Assembly: GCA_028622995.1 (NCBI GenBank) | Contig: JAJQJQ010000007.1 | Coordinates: forward strand, 4,402,001-4,466,000 | Length of the DNA: 64,000 nt | Direction: 5' to 3' | From: Panagrolaimus kolymaensis | Lineage: Eukaryota > Nematoda > Chromadorea > Rhabditida > Panagrolaimidae | Shown: piece by piece, positions 1-14,079 of the stretch | Numbering within the stretch: the stretch's first letter is position 1 | How the letters are laid out: every line of letters begins with the position of its first letter | Position numbers and translations under genes: made by a program | The notes under the pieces: model-generated | Told to the model about the DNA's origin: nothing | Database searches by the model: none | The model's input: only the letters and a program-made list of their open reading frames with translations

Positions 1-2382
1 AATAAATGTTTGTAGATGCTATGTCAAACTTATCTCAAACGCCTCTTTCAAATTCACAATTTTATCTTGAAACTCTTCCATTAGAACCACCTTGCTCATC
101 GTCGGCTATAGAATCACCTTCTTCACCCTTTGAAACACCTGATATTGACTTTGATACGGTAACTTTAGAAACAGAAGACGAGCTTGAAAATTCTCAAACC
201 AAACGGCGACCAAAATATCTTCTTGTTCAAACTAATTGTCTTGAAGAACTTCTCAACCGATGTCATCATTGTGGGCATCAACCTAATAATGCAGAAGCAA
301 GTTTATCCTTTGTTGGGACAGCATGCATGTCAAAATTATGGTGTCAAAATTGCGGTAAACATTCCTTTTGGACCAGCCAAAAGCGAATTCCTGGGAGAAA
401 AGCATTTGAAGGAAATGTTGAAATTATTTCTGCTGCTGCTGTAACACCTATTCCACTTGCTTCATTCTTGCAATTTGCTTTTATCCTTGATTTAGCCATG
501 TTTTCTTCTTCGACATGGTATCGTGTTATGCCCACGTTTTGGTCCGTCGTTCAGAAAGCTTATAAAATAATGCAAGGAAGAATATTCGAATACCTTGAAG
601 AAAAAATACAATTGGTTTGAAAATAAAAGTTGAACCAGTAATATATGAGTTTTTACAGGATGAAGAAATTCATGTTACTGGTGATGCGCAATTTGATACT
701 CGAGGATTTTCTGCATATTTATGTTGTTATTCATTGATGGATGCTGTTTCAAAATTTGTTCTTACAAATGTTTGCCTTGATAAACGTGAAGAAAAATGCG
801 CAAGCACTCATCTTGAACCTCTTGGTCTTCAAAGGGCCTTGGCAGAAATTCAAGAAAAAGGCCTCATGATTACTTCATTGACGACTGACAGAAGTAAATC
901 AATAATAACTTTCATGCGAGCAAAACATCCATCAATAATTCACATGTATGATGCTTGGCATGTCATTAAAGGTGTTGCAAGTATCCTTAGATTGGTTAGT
1001 ACCGCTTTTAAATATAAACCTCGTTTCACAAAGATAAATTCAGGAATGTAAAAAAGTACGCGGAAAAAATCTTAAACAATGGTGTCAAGCTTTACTTACT
1101 CATTTATGGTACAGTGTAACATCAGCAAAAGGAGACGGAGAATTATGTCAGCAATATGTTGTATCAGCTTTATTACATACTATGGGTGTTCATGAGTGGG
1201 AAGCAGATGCTATGTCCACAGTTCTTCATGATAAACAAGCAGAAGTTTTGGGTACAGAAGATGATGATGTTCTAAAGAATGACCCCTATGATCTTCCTGG
1301 TAATACTGTTCATCAACTCGTCTTTGATAAACATGTAACTTGCGGTCATCCATTAGAAATAGAAGAAGAAAAAGCTGTATTAGACCCGAATTCTGTAAGT
1401 TACGGTATTTTACAAAAAACGTTTACAACAGATAACTTTCTCAACGATGTCAAACATTTATCTCCTGAACTTGCTACATCTGCTTTAGAAGGATTTCAAG
1501 GGTTGGTCAGCAATAAGTATCGATCAAAGAATACTTTTTATAATAAGAAAGGCTTCAGAAACAGAACAAAGTTAGGATATTTGCATCATAATAATAATGT
1601 ATGGGATGAACTAAATGGAAGACGAAAGGTGGAGAGGGTAATAGAGCGGAAAGCTAAACATCGAGGAGGAGAAATGGTTTACAAAAATATTAAAACTCCA
1701 ACTAATTACAATTGGAAAAAAGAAATCCTTCGTGAAACGCTACTCTTGTTCGGAAATAACATACAGAAAGACCAAGAAGAACTTGAAGAATCTGATACTG
1801 AAGATGATAATGATAATGAACGTGAAAGTATTGGAGATTTAGTTGCAGATATGTTTGACGATATAAGTGATGGAGAAGAAAGCTTTTAATATTTTGTTTG
1901 ATTACTATTTCTTCATAATTATATGATTTGTTACAATAAAATATTCTTAAATCTTTACAACATTCACTTGAGAGAAGCCTAAAAACGAAACGTGTTAGAA
2001 GATAAAAAGAAAAGAGAAATACCAATAACTTACCCCCGCATCATCAATAACAAAGAAGTTTGGAACCAATAAATCTAAAAACCTCAAAAACTATTTACCG
2101 ATTTTTACCTCATCAATTTGAAAAAAGGGTATCAAAAAACTTGATATCCGATCTTAGAAGGCATGGATCTATTATAATCATAAACCTTTTAGTTCATCCA
2201 TAAACATGTATTAATCAATTAGCGTTTATAAAGCAACATTAAATATAACCTATTTTTGACGCAATAAAGAATTTTCAAAAAAAGAGTGCAAAACTCATCA
2301 GCAAAGAGAGAGGAAACTTTCGGGCTAGGAACACCCGTCGTAAGCCAAAATTTTTCCTGACTCACTGAGAGACTCCCTTTAA
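1..2382 (+). mobile_element. DDE DNA transposon, right part, TTAA-type terminus
   Basis: The element carries a broken transposase reading frame followed by about 490 bases of non-coding DNA. It ends at about 2314-2382 in a stretch that closely matches the right arm of the foldback element at 42380-42631: both contain GGGCTAGGAACACCCG and both finish in ACTCCCTTTAA. The left end lies outside the window, so total length and left inverted repeat cannot be seen. The shared terminus makes this copy, or a sister copy, the probable autonomous source of that foldback element. TTAA at the edge fits superfamilies that duplicate TTAA on insertion (Kolobok, piggyBac); the superfamily name is inference. 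Confidence 0.75.
6..1889 (+). pseudogene. DDE transposase, two frameshifts
   Basis: The transposase is spread over three consecutive segments in two frames: 6-620, about 602-1051, then about 1050-1889. The first segment has a zinc-ribbon-like Cys pattern (CHHCG, then WCQNCGKHSFW). The second carries the acidic motifs GDAQFDTRG and TTDRSKS followed by YDAWHVIKG, which I recognise from a large family of invertebrate and fish transposase-like proteins. The third contains the family's C-terminal part and ends in an acidic tail. Frame changes fall at AAAAAA runs (601-606 and 1050-1055) and are opposite in sign, so the original frame is restored. That suits either base-calling indels or an aged copy. 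As written it makes no intact protein. Confidence 0.75.
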
Positions 2383-2636
2383 AAATTGAGAATTTTTGGA
2401 TGAAATCTATCATGAGATATTATATAAGTATTTGGTACACTTTTTGATAATAAAAAATATTATTTGCATCTTTAATTTAGTAGTTTTATCGCCAATATGA
2501 AACATTCGATGTTGCTTTCATAAAAAAAAGTCATTGCTTTTGCCTTTGTTTGGCATTTTGGCAACATGCAAAAGGGATCGTCTGCTTTCCATTTTTACTC
2601 CGCCATGATTACGCTGTGTACTGTTTATCTTTTCAG

Positions 2637-3115
2637 AATGAAAGCGTTATCGAACTTGTTACAAAGCCGAATTTAAAGCTCAATGATAATGATGATTCAA
2701 AATTTAAAGCCATTGCTCAAAGTTGGGAAGTTTTTAGTAAAGAATGCAATGAAAAGTATTATGTTTTTTCATTTATATGACCGTAATAATAATCATCAAT
2801 AAAAATTTAGGTTTGATTACATTTTAACTTCTGAAACAATTTATGATGCTTCTGATTATCAATCACTTCACGATGCAATGAATTCTGCGTTGAAAGAAGA
2901 TGGAACTATGTAAGATTTTTTGTTCATGAATTTTCAATGTCAAATTGTTTATGTTTTTTAGAATTCTTGCAGTAAAAATGGTTTACTTTGGCAAAACTGG
3001 TGATTATTTTCGCTTTCTTGATTTCATCGATTCTCAATCAATTTTTCAAGTGATCAAATCTCAACAAATTGAAGCTTCTGTTCAACGAATTATTGCACAT
3101 TTGGAAAGGAAATAA
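2637..3115 (+). CDS. METTL18-like histidine protein methyltransferase, 3' exons only
   Basis: Three exons (2637-2755, 2811-2909, 2962-3115) join in frame to the C-terminal 124 or so residues of a METTL18-type methyltransferase, which in animals and yeast methylates a histidine of ribosomal protein L3. Diagnostic strings are NESVIELVTKPN, FDYILTSETIYDASDYQSLH and ILAVKMVYFGKTGDYFRF. The first exon follows a good TTTTCAG acceptor. The N-terminal half, with the S-adenosylmethionine-binding glycine motif, is not visible upstream, where the transposon lies. Either the upstream exons are left of the window, with the transposon inside an intron, or the gene is broken. The open frame at 2550-2636 continues into this exon but does not resemble the family. 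The stop is 47 bases from the stop of the converging gene. Confidence 0.7.
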
Positions 3116-3162
3116 CAATTTTATAAAAAAAATAAATATGTAACATAAAAATAAAGGATTTT

Positions 3163-3756
3163 TTACAATGGATAAAGGAAAAGATTTCCACTGTTTTCTG
3201 AATATGGAACTGAATGTTTGCTCTTTGGATTGGGACGAGCTAATTTTTTATCTAATTCTGCCATTCTCTTATAATCTTCTTGACTTTTTTGAAGGAATGA
3301 TTTAAGGTTATCATCCATAGGCAAAACATCATCATATACATGATCGAGATAAACCGGGGGAAGGTTAGTGTAACTTCGAAGAGTGATGTCTTCGGCATCG
3401 GATTCCTTTGTATTATGATGAGACTTTTGAGTGGAAGTTCTTGCATTATAACCGGGTATTTCAATCGATGGATTTTCAATTTTGCCACCATCTTCTGCAT
3501 ATTTTTTTCTGAGTTCTTCTATTGATGGACCTTTATAATAATCTTCGTCATCTGATGTGCCATTATCAACTATAAATTTGATTAATTAAATTAATCAAAA
3601 AATAAAAGCACAAAAACTAAGTTTATAAACGAACAAAACAAACTAACAAGATTTAGTTGCTTCATCGAAGACTTCAAACGTGCTTTTTGTTTGAAATTCA
3701 AATGGTTGGAATATCTCAGAAAATTGTTCTTCATTTTTAATTTTTTCTTCAGCCAT
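3163..3756 (-). CDS. Hypothetical 171-residue hydrophilic protein
   Basis: Two exons (3648-3756 and 3163-3569 in reverse) join in phase 1 across a 78-base intron with donor GTTAGT and acceptor TTATAG. The product starts MAEEKIKNEEQFSEIF and is rich in Asp, Glu, Lys and Tyr, with no signal peptide or membrane segment. Segments such as SDDEDYYKGPSIEELRKKY and LPPVYLDHVYDDVLPMDDN look like a real but unfamiliar protein. I do not recognise the family and assign no function. The frame holds across the whole length and the splice signals are good, so I consider it a real gene. Confidence 0.65.
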
Positions 3757-6700
3757 AATAAATTATTACAATAATAATATCTATCTAAAAAAATATACTT
3801 AACAAAAGCAAGAGATTAAACTTTTTTATAAAAAGTTTATAAATTTATATTTGGCAATTCATAATACGTCGCCAATTCTTTTTGAGACTTTATGATACTA
3901 TAATAATATACAGTAAACTTATTTTTTAAATAAGATTTATTTTTATAATGATTAGGCTTATTTTGTATAGCTTTTTATTAATTTGTTGTTTATTAGTGCA
4001 TTTCAAATATCAGCTGACGAAACAATGCCAGCTAAAAACATTTACCAAACATAACAAGAGTCCTCCTCTTTTTTTCGTAGCATTTTTGATTGCTCTGTTT
4101 TTTCGACAGGTGTTTTTACTTTCTTTTTTTATTACACTAATAACTTTAATGAATAAAAAATTAAAAAATATCAAATGATTCTGCAAGTTTTATGTTTCCA
4201 TAAATTTTTATTTAACTATTATAAAAGCTTTAAAGGAGCAAAAATTTGATAGGAATTTAAATTATTGCCTTAGGCTAAAAATAAATGCTGAAGCAAAAAA
4301 AGAAGAAGAAAAAAGGCCCAAAGTTTTATAAAGAAGTTAACTTGTTGGTGGATGATGATTTGCAATTGAAACCACTCAACAGCCGCCGCTGCTGCTGTCA
4401 TTATTTTGGTTCATTGCCAACTTCTTCTCTTTTTTTTCAAGTCAACTTCTTTTTTATACTTTAGACTCGAAAGAAAAACAGACGATTTAAAAAGATTTTT
4501 TACCTTTTGTTTTTTGACGTCGTCGATGACAAGCTACGTGACGGGTATGTATGTGACTGAAGCATGATAAATGGAAGATTTTTTCCCCTTTGTTTGAGTT
4601 TGAATGAGGGAATTGAAGCTTATAATAGCTTTGTTTTCAAGCTTTTTGGTACTACAATTTGCCCATTCAAAAATTTTAAATTTTATGATTTCGTGCCTTT
4701 TACCATTGTTGATTTTCATTTGAAGTATACCGTAATGTTTATATTATACTACGTTAACCAAAATTTTCTGGTTTTTGATTTTTTCATTTTTACGTTTTTT
4801 CATTCTCTCAAACTGCCTTTTTATTGCAAATAATGTTATTTTCTAACATAAAATCGCAAACATTTTGTTTTATAACAGTTTTTTCTTTCTTTCCCATTTT
4901 TACAAATTTTTTCTTTTAAATTTGCTTGATTCATGCAGCAGCGCTCTTTTTCTTCTTCTTTCATTTTCATTTTGCTTCTGTGCGTCGTCCTTTTTTTTCA
5001 TATTCATTGATTTCATTTTAGAAAATGCCTACACCTGTCTAATGTTTGTTGCTAAAACACCGCGCAATCGAAACGATGTCCTCCCTACTATCCATCCTTC
5101 TCCTTTACTCCATTCATTTCTTCCTTGTTTTTTTTCTTCTTCCGCGCATTGATGGTTCTTCCTCTTTTTTTTTGTCTGTCAAATTTCACTTCGTCTATTT
5201 GTGATGGGGCTTCTCTCCTTTAATCCCTCTCATCCGTGCGCGGTTATTTTTCCCTTTCGTTCAAATCGATTCATTTACAAAAAAAAGCGTTTTTTGGTAT
5301 TGAAAACATGAGAAAAAAAAGCTTTGACGCATTTTCTTGATCGATGATCCAAAACGTTGATTACTAATTCAATTTAATCAAAGAAGAACTTTTTTGGAAC
5401 ACACGTCTTAAGTTTTTTTAGTTTTATTGCGTGTATTTTTTCTTGTCTCATTTTCAAGTAAGTAAGCAAGCTTTGGATTCTTTGAAAAAAGGCGAAGCTG
5501 TTTTTACTTTTGGACCTTTTTCAATTAAATAAAACTAATAATTTTATTTTCGTTGAAAAAAAGCAAAACGTTAAATTAGTTTAATTTTAAAATTTTTTAT
5601 TTCGATAATTATCTATTTTCAAGGTTATGTGTTGTTTAACTTCCTTCTTTCAATTTTTTTCTTCAAATAATTTTGACTTGTTACTTTTTACATACGTTTT
5701 TGGACCTTTGGGAGTAATGGCTTTTTATTTTCAGTCCTTAGTTTTTCCTCGTTTTTTTAAATTTATAGTTATAGCATTATTGTTTTTTAGCGCATAGATT
5801 TTAAACCACGCAAGCTTATCTGGGAATTACTGTAAGATTTAACTTAAAATTGTATCACAACTTTTTGTGGTTATTAAAGGAAATATTAAAAATAAAGTAA
5901 AAAACAAGTTTTGTATTATTTCATGCAAAAAATTTTTGATTTATCCTCCTCTTTGTCTTTATTAAAGCTTTGTACTATTTTTAATTCTATCTTTGTTACA
6001 AAAAAAATCCTAAAAGTATTATAAATAATATTAAAATTTCATGGTTATTTATTTACATATTATCGCTTCTTTTAACCACATCTGTTAGATCTTCTCATAA
6101 CAAATTGAAGAGAAAGTCCCGTGTTTGCACTTTCTATTTTTTTCACGCTGCTTTTATTTCACATAGGCATGGTACTTGTTTGTCTCTTTCCATTTTGTTT
6201 CTTCTTTTCTAAAAGATACATATTTGATTGAACACTTTTACTAAAATGTGATGATGGATCAAGTGTCATTTTTTAAATCGCCAATGTCCGACATTCATTT
6301 TTTGTCGGTTGTAAAAAATTTTAAAAGCACTAATTTTTATACCTTCGCTTTTTTTCCATGCAAAGAGAGCGACTTTAATCTTTATTTTTGTTTCAAGTCC
6401 AAACCTAAAACCAATGCCGAAGCAAAAAATACCATAAAAGTCGTTAATTTGAAACCCTGCAGCATGGTCAAATTTCGTTTCATTCTAAAAATAATTAGAC
6501 TTTAGTTTTAAAAGAATGATTTAAAACATAAATTTTTTTCAAAAAGAATATTCAAATTAGTCTATTTTTCGGACATTGCGTGTGGCCATTTTTTGGTACT
6601 TTTGTTGTTATCGTCGCCATAAAGAGGTTTCGATGACATAAAACATTAATGCTTTTTTGGAAAAATAAAAATAAAATATAAAGGCTTTTTCTTTCGGGCT

Positions 6701-7006
6701 TTGAAGCAGCACCAGCAGCGACAGTCGCAATGCAACTTCCATAGTTTTTGCATTAAGACTTTCCATCATAAAAAAATAAATAAAAGGAACTGGACGCGAT
6801 CCACTTAAATAGCGAATATACATATTTTTCAACTTTAGTCGTCGATGAAATGTATTAAACTTGAGTAGTCTTTCATTTTTACTTTTAGTGTTTGAGAAAA
6901 CACTTATTTTATTAAAAAAATGCATGCGTGAATATTTTTTTTTTTTTTTGATTTATTTTAAATTGTTTTTACGCTGACCTAAATTTTTACAGTTTCCACA
7001 TTTTTA
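3757..7006. other. Gene-free stretch
   Basis: About 3.2 kb with no reading frame that looks like protein. The DNA is made of long T-rich and A-rich runs with islands such as GCCGCCGCTGCTGCTG near 4383 and slightly more GC-rich DNA around 5000-5260. The reading frames present are short and low-complexity. It probably holds the upstream regulatory DNA of the 3756 gene and the 7023 gene. I see no RNA gene or repeat I can name. Confidence 0.5.
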
Positions 7007-7007
7007 G
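7001..7007 (+). promoter_or_regulatory. Possible trans-splice acceptor
   Basis: TTTTTAG ends 15 bases before the ATG of the 7023 gene, preceded by AT-rich DNA without an obvious upstream exon. This is where a nematode outron acceptor (spliced leader addition) would lie. Inference from position only. Confidence 0.4.
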
Positions 7008-7022
7008 CCAAAGAAAAAAAAT

Positions 7023-7503
7023 ATGCGACATCATCAACCGCTTGCAAGTAATCCAGAAGATTATGTTGAAGAAGATGATGAGCTTCATCTTGTTGATCCT
7101 GAAGCATCCCGAGAACCCATAATAGGTCCAACTGCCATTTTAACGACATTCCTTAACGCTTTACTCATGTCAGCATTTATTGTTTATATAGTTAAAAGTG
7201 AATTCCATTTGGATTTCTTTACCATTTTACTTGGAGCATGTTCATCGGCAGCTTTTATTGCAAATTGTTTTGTTGCGGCAAAAATTTATCAACGTGTTCG
7301 AGATGAATCACTTCGAATGGGACGCCCTGAAGAATTTAGAGATTTTGCGGTAAAAAAATTTTGTAGGTTAAAATAATGAAAGCATTGTTTATTTTTAGAA
7401 TCGTGTAAACACCAATGAACCCGTTATTCATGAAAAGGTTGCAGAAGATTTTCGAAGAAAATTTCCATTTTGGCCCCGCGATAAGCGCCCTGTTTACGTG
7501 TAA
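7023..7503 (+). CDS. Small membrane protein with two hydrophobic segments
   Basis: Two exons (7023-7349 and 7399-7503) give 143 residues. The N-terminus is acidic (EDYVEEDDELHLVDPE). Two hydrophobic segments follow at about residues 38-60 (AILTTFLNALLMSAFIVYIV) and 66-89 (DFFTILLGACSSAAFIANCF). The C-terminal region is charged, ending RRKFPFWPRDKRPVYV. This looks like a two-helix membrane protein with both ends on the same side. I do not recognise the family. The start is the first ATG after a possible trans-splice acceptor 15 bases upstream. The intron is 49 bases with donor GTAAAA and acceptor TTTTTAG. Confidence 0.75.
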
Positions 7504-8118
7504 AAAATATTTTTGATCTCTTTGCTTTCATCTTTGATGAAATTTAAAGCGAAGAAGGATTTTTTTGTTTGATAAGCTTCCACCACTTATTTGTTTATGG
7601 CTGCTTATTTCACATTAATCTTTTCCAAAGCTTGAATTTTATCTTTTTTATTTTTGTAAATACCTTTTCTTTTTGTTAAAACTGCCACATTTTGGCTTTA
7701 TTTTTTTTACCTAAAAAATGAAATCGGTACTATATACTATTTTTAAATAATCTCATATGTTCCTTATTACGTTTTCTTGTTGACGAAAAGAAGAAAACCA
7801 AAATGTGCCTTTAATTTTTTCTTCATATATTTCACGGTTTTTAGTCAAATGTGTTTCCACTATTTGCTTCCAGGTTTAATAAAAAAAAATCTTATAATTT
7901 TTTCTCAAAGCAAAGCACAAATGTCACGAAAAAAAAACGGAAAGATAATTCAAGCATAAAATTACGGAAGAAAGTTTTCAATGGGAACTGCTTATTACAA
8001 AAAGGACTTCCATTTATGGAAAAATCATTAAAGTTTATGTTAAAAAACGGCACGTTTTCGGTGGCCGTAGTAGTTTAAAATCCTGTTAACTTTAATATTT
8101 TCTTCGATCGATTTTAAA
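7504..8118. other. Spacer between two plus-strand genes
   Basis: About 600 bases of AT-rich DNA. It probably contains the 3' untranslated region of the 7023 gene and the promoter of the 8119 gene. The reading frames here are low-complexity and Lys/Phe-rich, and I do not regard them as genes. Confidence 0.5.
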
Positions 8119-11424
<3,306 letters not shown>

Positions 11425-14014
11425 AATTAATTCTCTCTTAAATTTGTTCATACATGCAGAATTTTTACTGTAGTTGTATTTTCTTTTAGAAACATCAAAG
11501 TTTATTGTTCATTGTTTAAAACGTTAAAATGCATCTGTTAAATAATAATTTTTGTTAAGTGTTAACAACATTTTTTTATACTTGAATAAACTCTAAATTT
11601 AAACAATGGCTTAAAGCTGAAACAAAGTTTTATGCTTGAATGAGACAAAAATTATTTACACTAGTTTCAAAAACCTATTTTTGTTTAAAAAAATAATATT
11701 CAAAAGCTCGAGGTCATTTCAAAGAGAAGGATAATTATGGCTTTCATTGTTTTGAGAAAAAAAAAACCCAACAACCCATTATTGTTTTGGTTGGCAAAAA
11801 TGGTTGATGACAGTAAAAGCGTATATGCGCAGTTATGTGTTTGTTTCACTAACCTTTACCTTCTTCTATCATATACTGCTTTTTTTTCTTCTCAAATCAT
11901 TATTATTATATTTTATTTTTTCTTAGCCTTGTCTCCAGCTGTTCATTGCGCAACATTATTTTTTTTATTTTATTTTTCATGTCGCTTCGTCGCCGATTAT
12001 TAGAAAGGAGCAAGCTAGCCATTTCTTGTTGTTCAATCGCTTTCTTGCTTTTATATCCATTTTTTTTTTACTTCTCGTGGGATCCATCCTTCATTTTTTG
12101 ACCTCCTTGACTTTGATTTGATTCGACAAATGTAATCTTTTTGGCTTTTCTTTTTCGTTAAGTAAAATAAATGCTTCAAGTGGTTATTAAGAGCTTGTTT
12201 TTTTTCTTGTTGGTAGTGGCATTCAGTGACGTCTTTGTGTCGAAGTGTTTTTTTGAAGGTTGCTGCTGCTGAACGGCACTTAACAAAAAATGTTTCCGAT
12301 TCAATTCACGGCAAAAGGAAAAAAATTGCAAAAAAAGAGCTTGTTTGTGGTTTTTAAATTCGATTAACGGAAAAGTGCCAAATGGTTTCTGAATATATTA
12401 TTTTATATTTCTATGATGGAAGAAACAAAAAGAACAGAGGTGGAGCGAAAGTCGGCTACCCCACTTTCTTTTTATTGTTGTTTGTTTTCAATTTCTGATT
12501 ACGATGAATGGGTTTCAATGTTAATAATAGCCTTTTAAGGAGTTTGTTAAACAGGAGTGGCATTGAAATAAAAAGTTAAAAAGGGTATATTTAAAATAGG
12601 AGACGATTGCAATTATGTTAAGAAAATGTGGTACAGTAAAGAAAGATTGTCCCGCCAAAAGGATTTAAAATATTTTTGCTAAAGTTTTTTCATAAATCCT
12701 TTTCTTAGTCAGGTTCATTTTTTCTTTAGGCTAAACAACTTTATTTCACCCATTTTCCACATTGTTTCATTCAATTATCTTTTTCTTTTTTTTTTATCCA
12801 TGATCAAGTATCCATTATTTAACCATATTAGTTAGTATCCTTTTTCGGCAAATATACTCAAGCTTTTTTGACTAATCGCTTTTTTCCCAGAGCATTAATA
12901 CTCAAAAATTCTTAACCGCTTACTTGCTTGCGGCAATTTCTTTCATTACCGACACCACCATAAACTATTGGGGGGAGAAAATACTGACCATTTGGTTGCG
13001 CTTTCATTTCATCGAGTCTGGCTACAAAGAAAATAGAGGGCGAAAAAAGAGGTTTCGATGAAATGGATTAGGACTTTCTCCTCAATTGGTTAGTGGCGGG
13101 CATAAGGTTTCAATGTTTTTGGAGCTTCATTGCTTCTCATTGCTGCTGTTGTGTTTCAAAGTCAAAAAACCCTAAAAATAAAGGATACCCAATGGAATGA
13201 AACAAATGAATGAATGGGAGGAAATAAATTAATTTAAAATTCATTTCTATTCAAAATTTTTGTTGGGCCTTATTTTTTTTGATGGTGACGAATTTAACTG
13301 CTTCTAGTCAGTCAAGAAGCTATGTTATTATTATTTTTTAGATAACCATATTTTATATAAATTTTTTATATTTTGCTTTCTTTAGCGTGTGATTTTGACT
13401 TTTTATGAGCAAAAAATTCCAAAAGTGCAAACTTTTTTAGTCGTTAGCTTTATTAATTTTTTTAGAGTTGAATTAAAAAATTCAACCAAGCTCAAACAAA
13501 GCTTACTCTTTTTTGTTGTTAAAAATTTAATTAACTCTTGGACAATTTTTTATTCACGCAAACATTATTCAAGCAAGACTTTTTGCCGAGATTATTACTT
13601 TTTTCTCCTTTTTTCCTTTTCAACGCCTTCGAAGACTTTCAGCAGCTTTCTTTTCTTACATGTGCCCAAAAAAGTCTCATTAGTTTGCTTCATTTGCGAC
13701 TGAATTTGAGCAAAAACTCAAGTGAAGAGAATTAAAAACAACATGAAAGTGAGTTTAGTTGACTTTTGGCTTGGCTCACTTTCAAATATATCTTTTTATC
13801 GTTCTTTTTATTTTTTGTTTTTCGGCCACCCTTTTTTTTTGACTTCCGTAAATGTTTATCTCCGTGAAAGTGAAAAGAAAAAATTGTAGCGCTTCTTTCT
13901 TCTTTTTTTGCTTCAAACAAAAAACGAAGGGTGGAGCAAAAATTAAAAAAAAAACGGAGGCGGTTCAAAAGCTAAAGGTTTCTTTCTTTCGCTAGAACTT
14001 ATATTAATTTTTTT
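11425..14014. other. Gene-free stretch
   Basis: About 2.6 kb after the 8119 gene and before the 14080 gene. It is mostly T-rich with short direct repeats of pyrimidine tracts. The open frames, such as 11737-12003, are hydrophobic low-complexity translations of T-rich DNA. I see no RNA gene or repeat I can support. Confidence 0.5.
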
Positions 14015-14035
14015 AGACGATTAACATATTTTAAA

Positions 14036-14047
14036 ATGGTGCAGTAA
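14036..14047 (+). promoter_or_regulatory. Four-codon upstream open reading frame
   Basis: ATG GTG CAG TAA lies 33 bases before the main start of the 14080 gene and after a TTTTTTTAG that ends at about 14017. If the mature transcript starts at that acceptor, ribosomes would meet this minimal frame first. Seen in sequence; an effect on translation is inference. Confidence 0.35.
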
Positions 14048-14079
14048 TAACTTTGTAGTTGGATTAAACTAAAAAAATT

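Noticed and set aside
11737..12003. Hydrophobic reading frame that could be a small membrane protein
   Set aside because: It arises from T-rich DNA, has no splice partners, and has a composition like other noise frames in the same gap.
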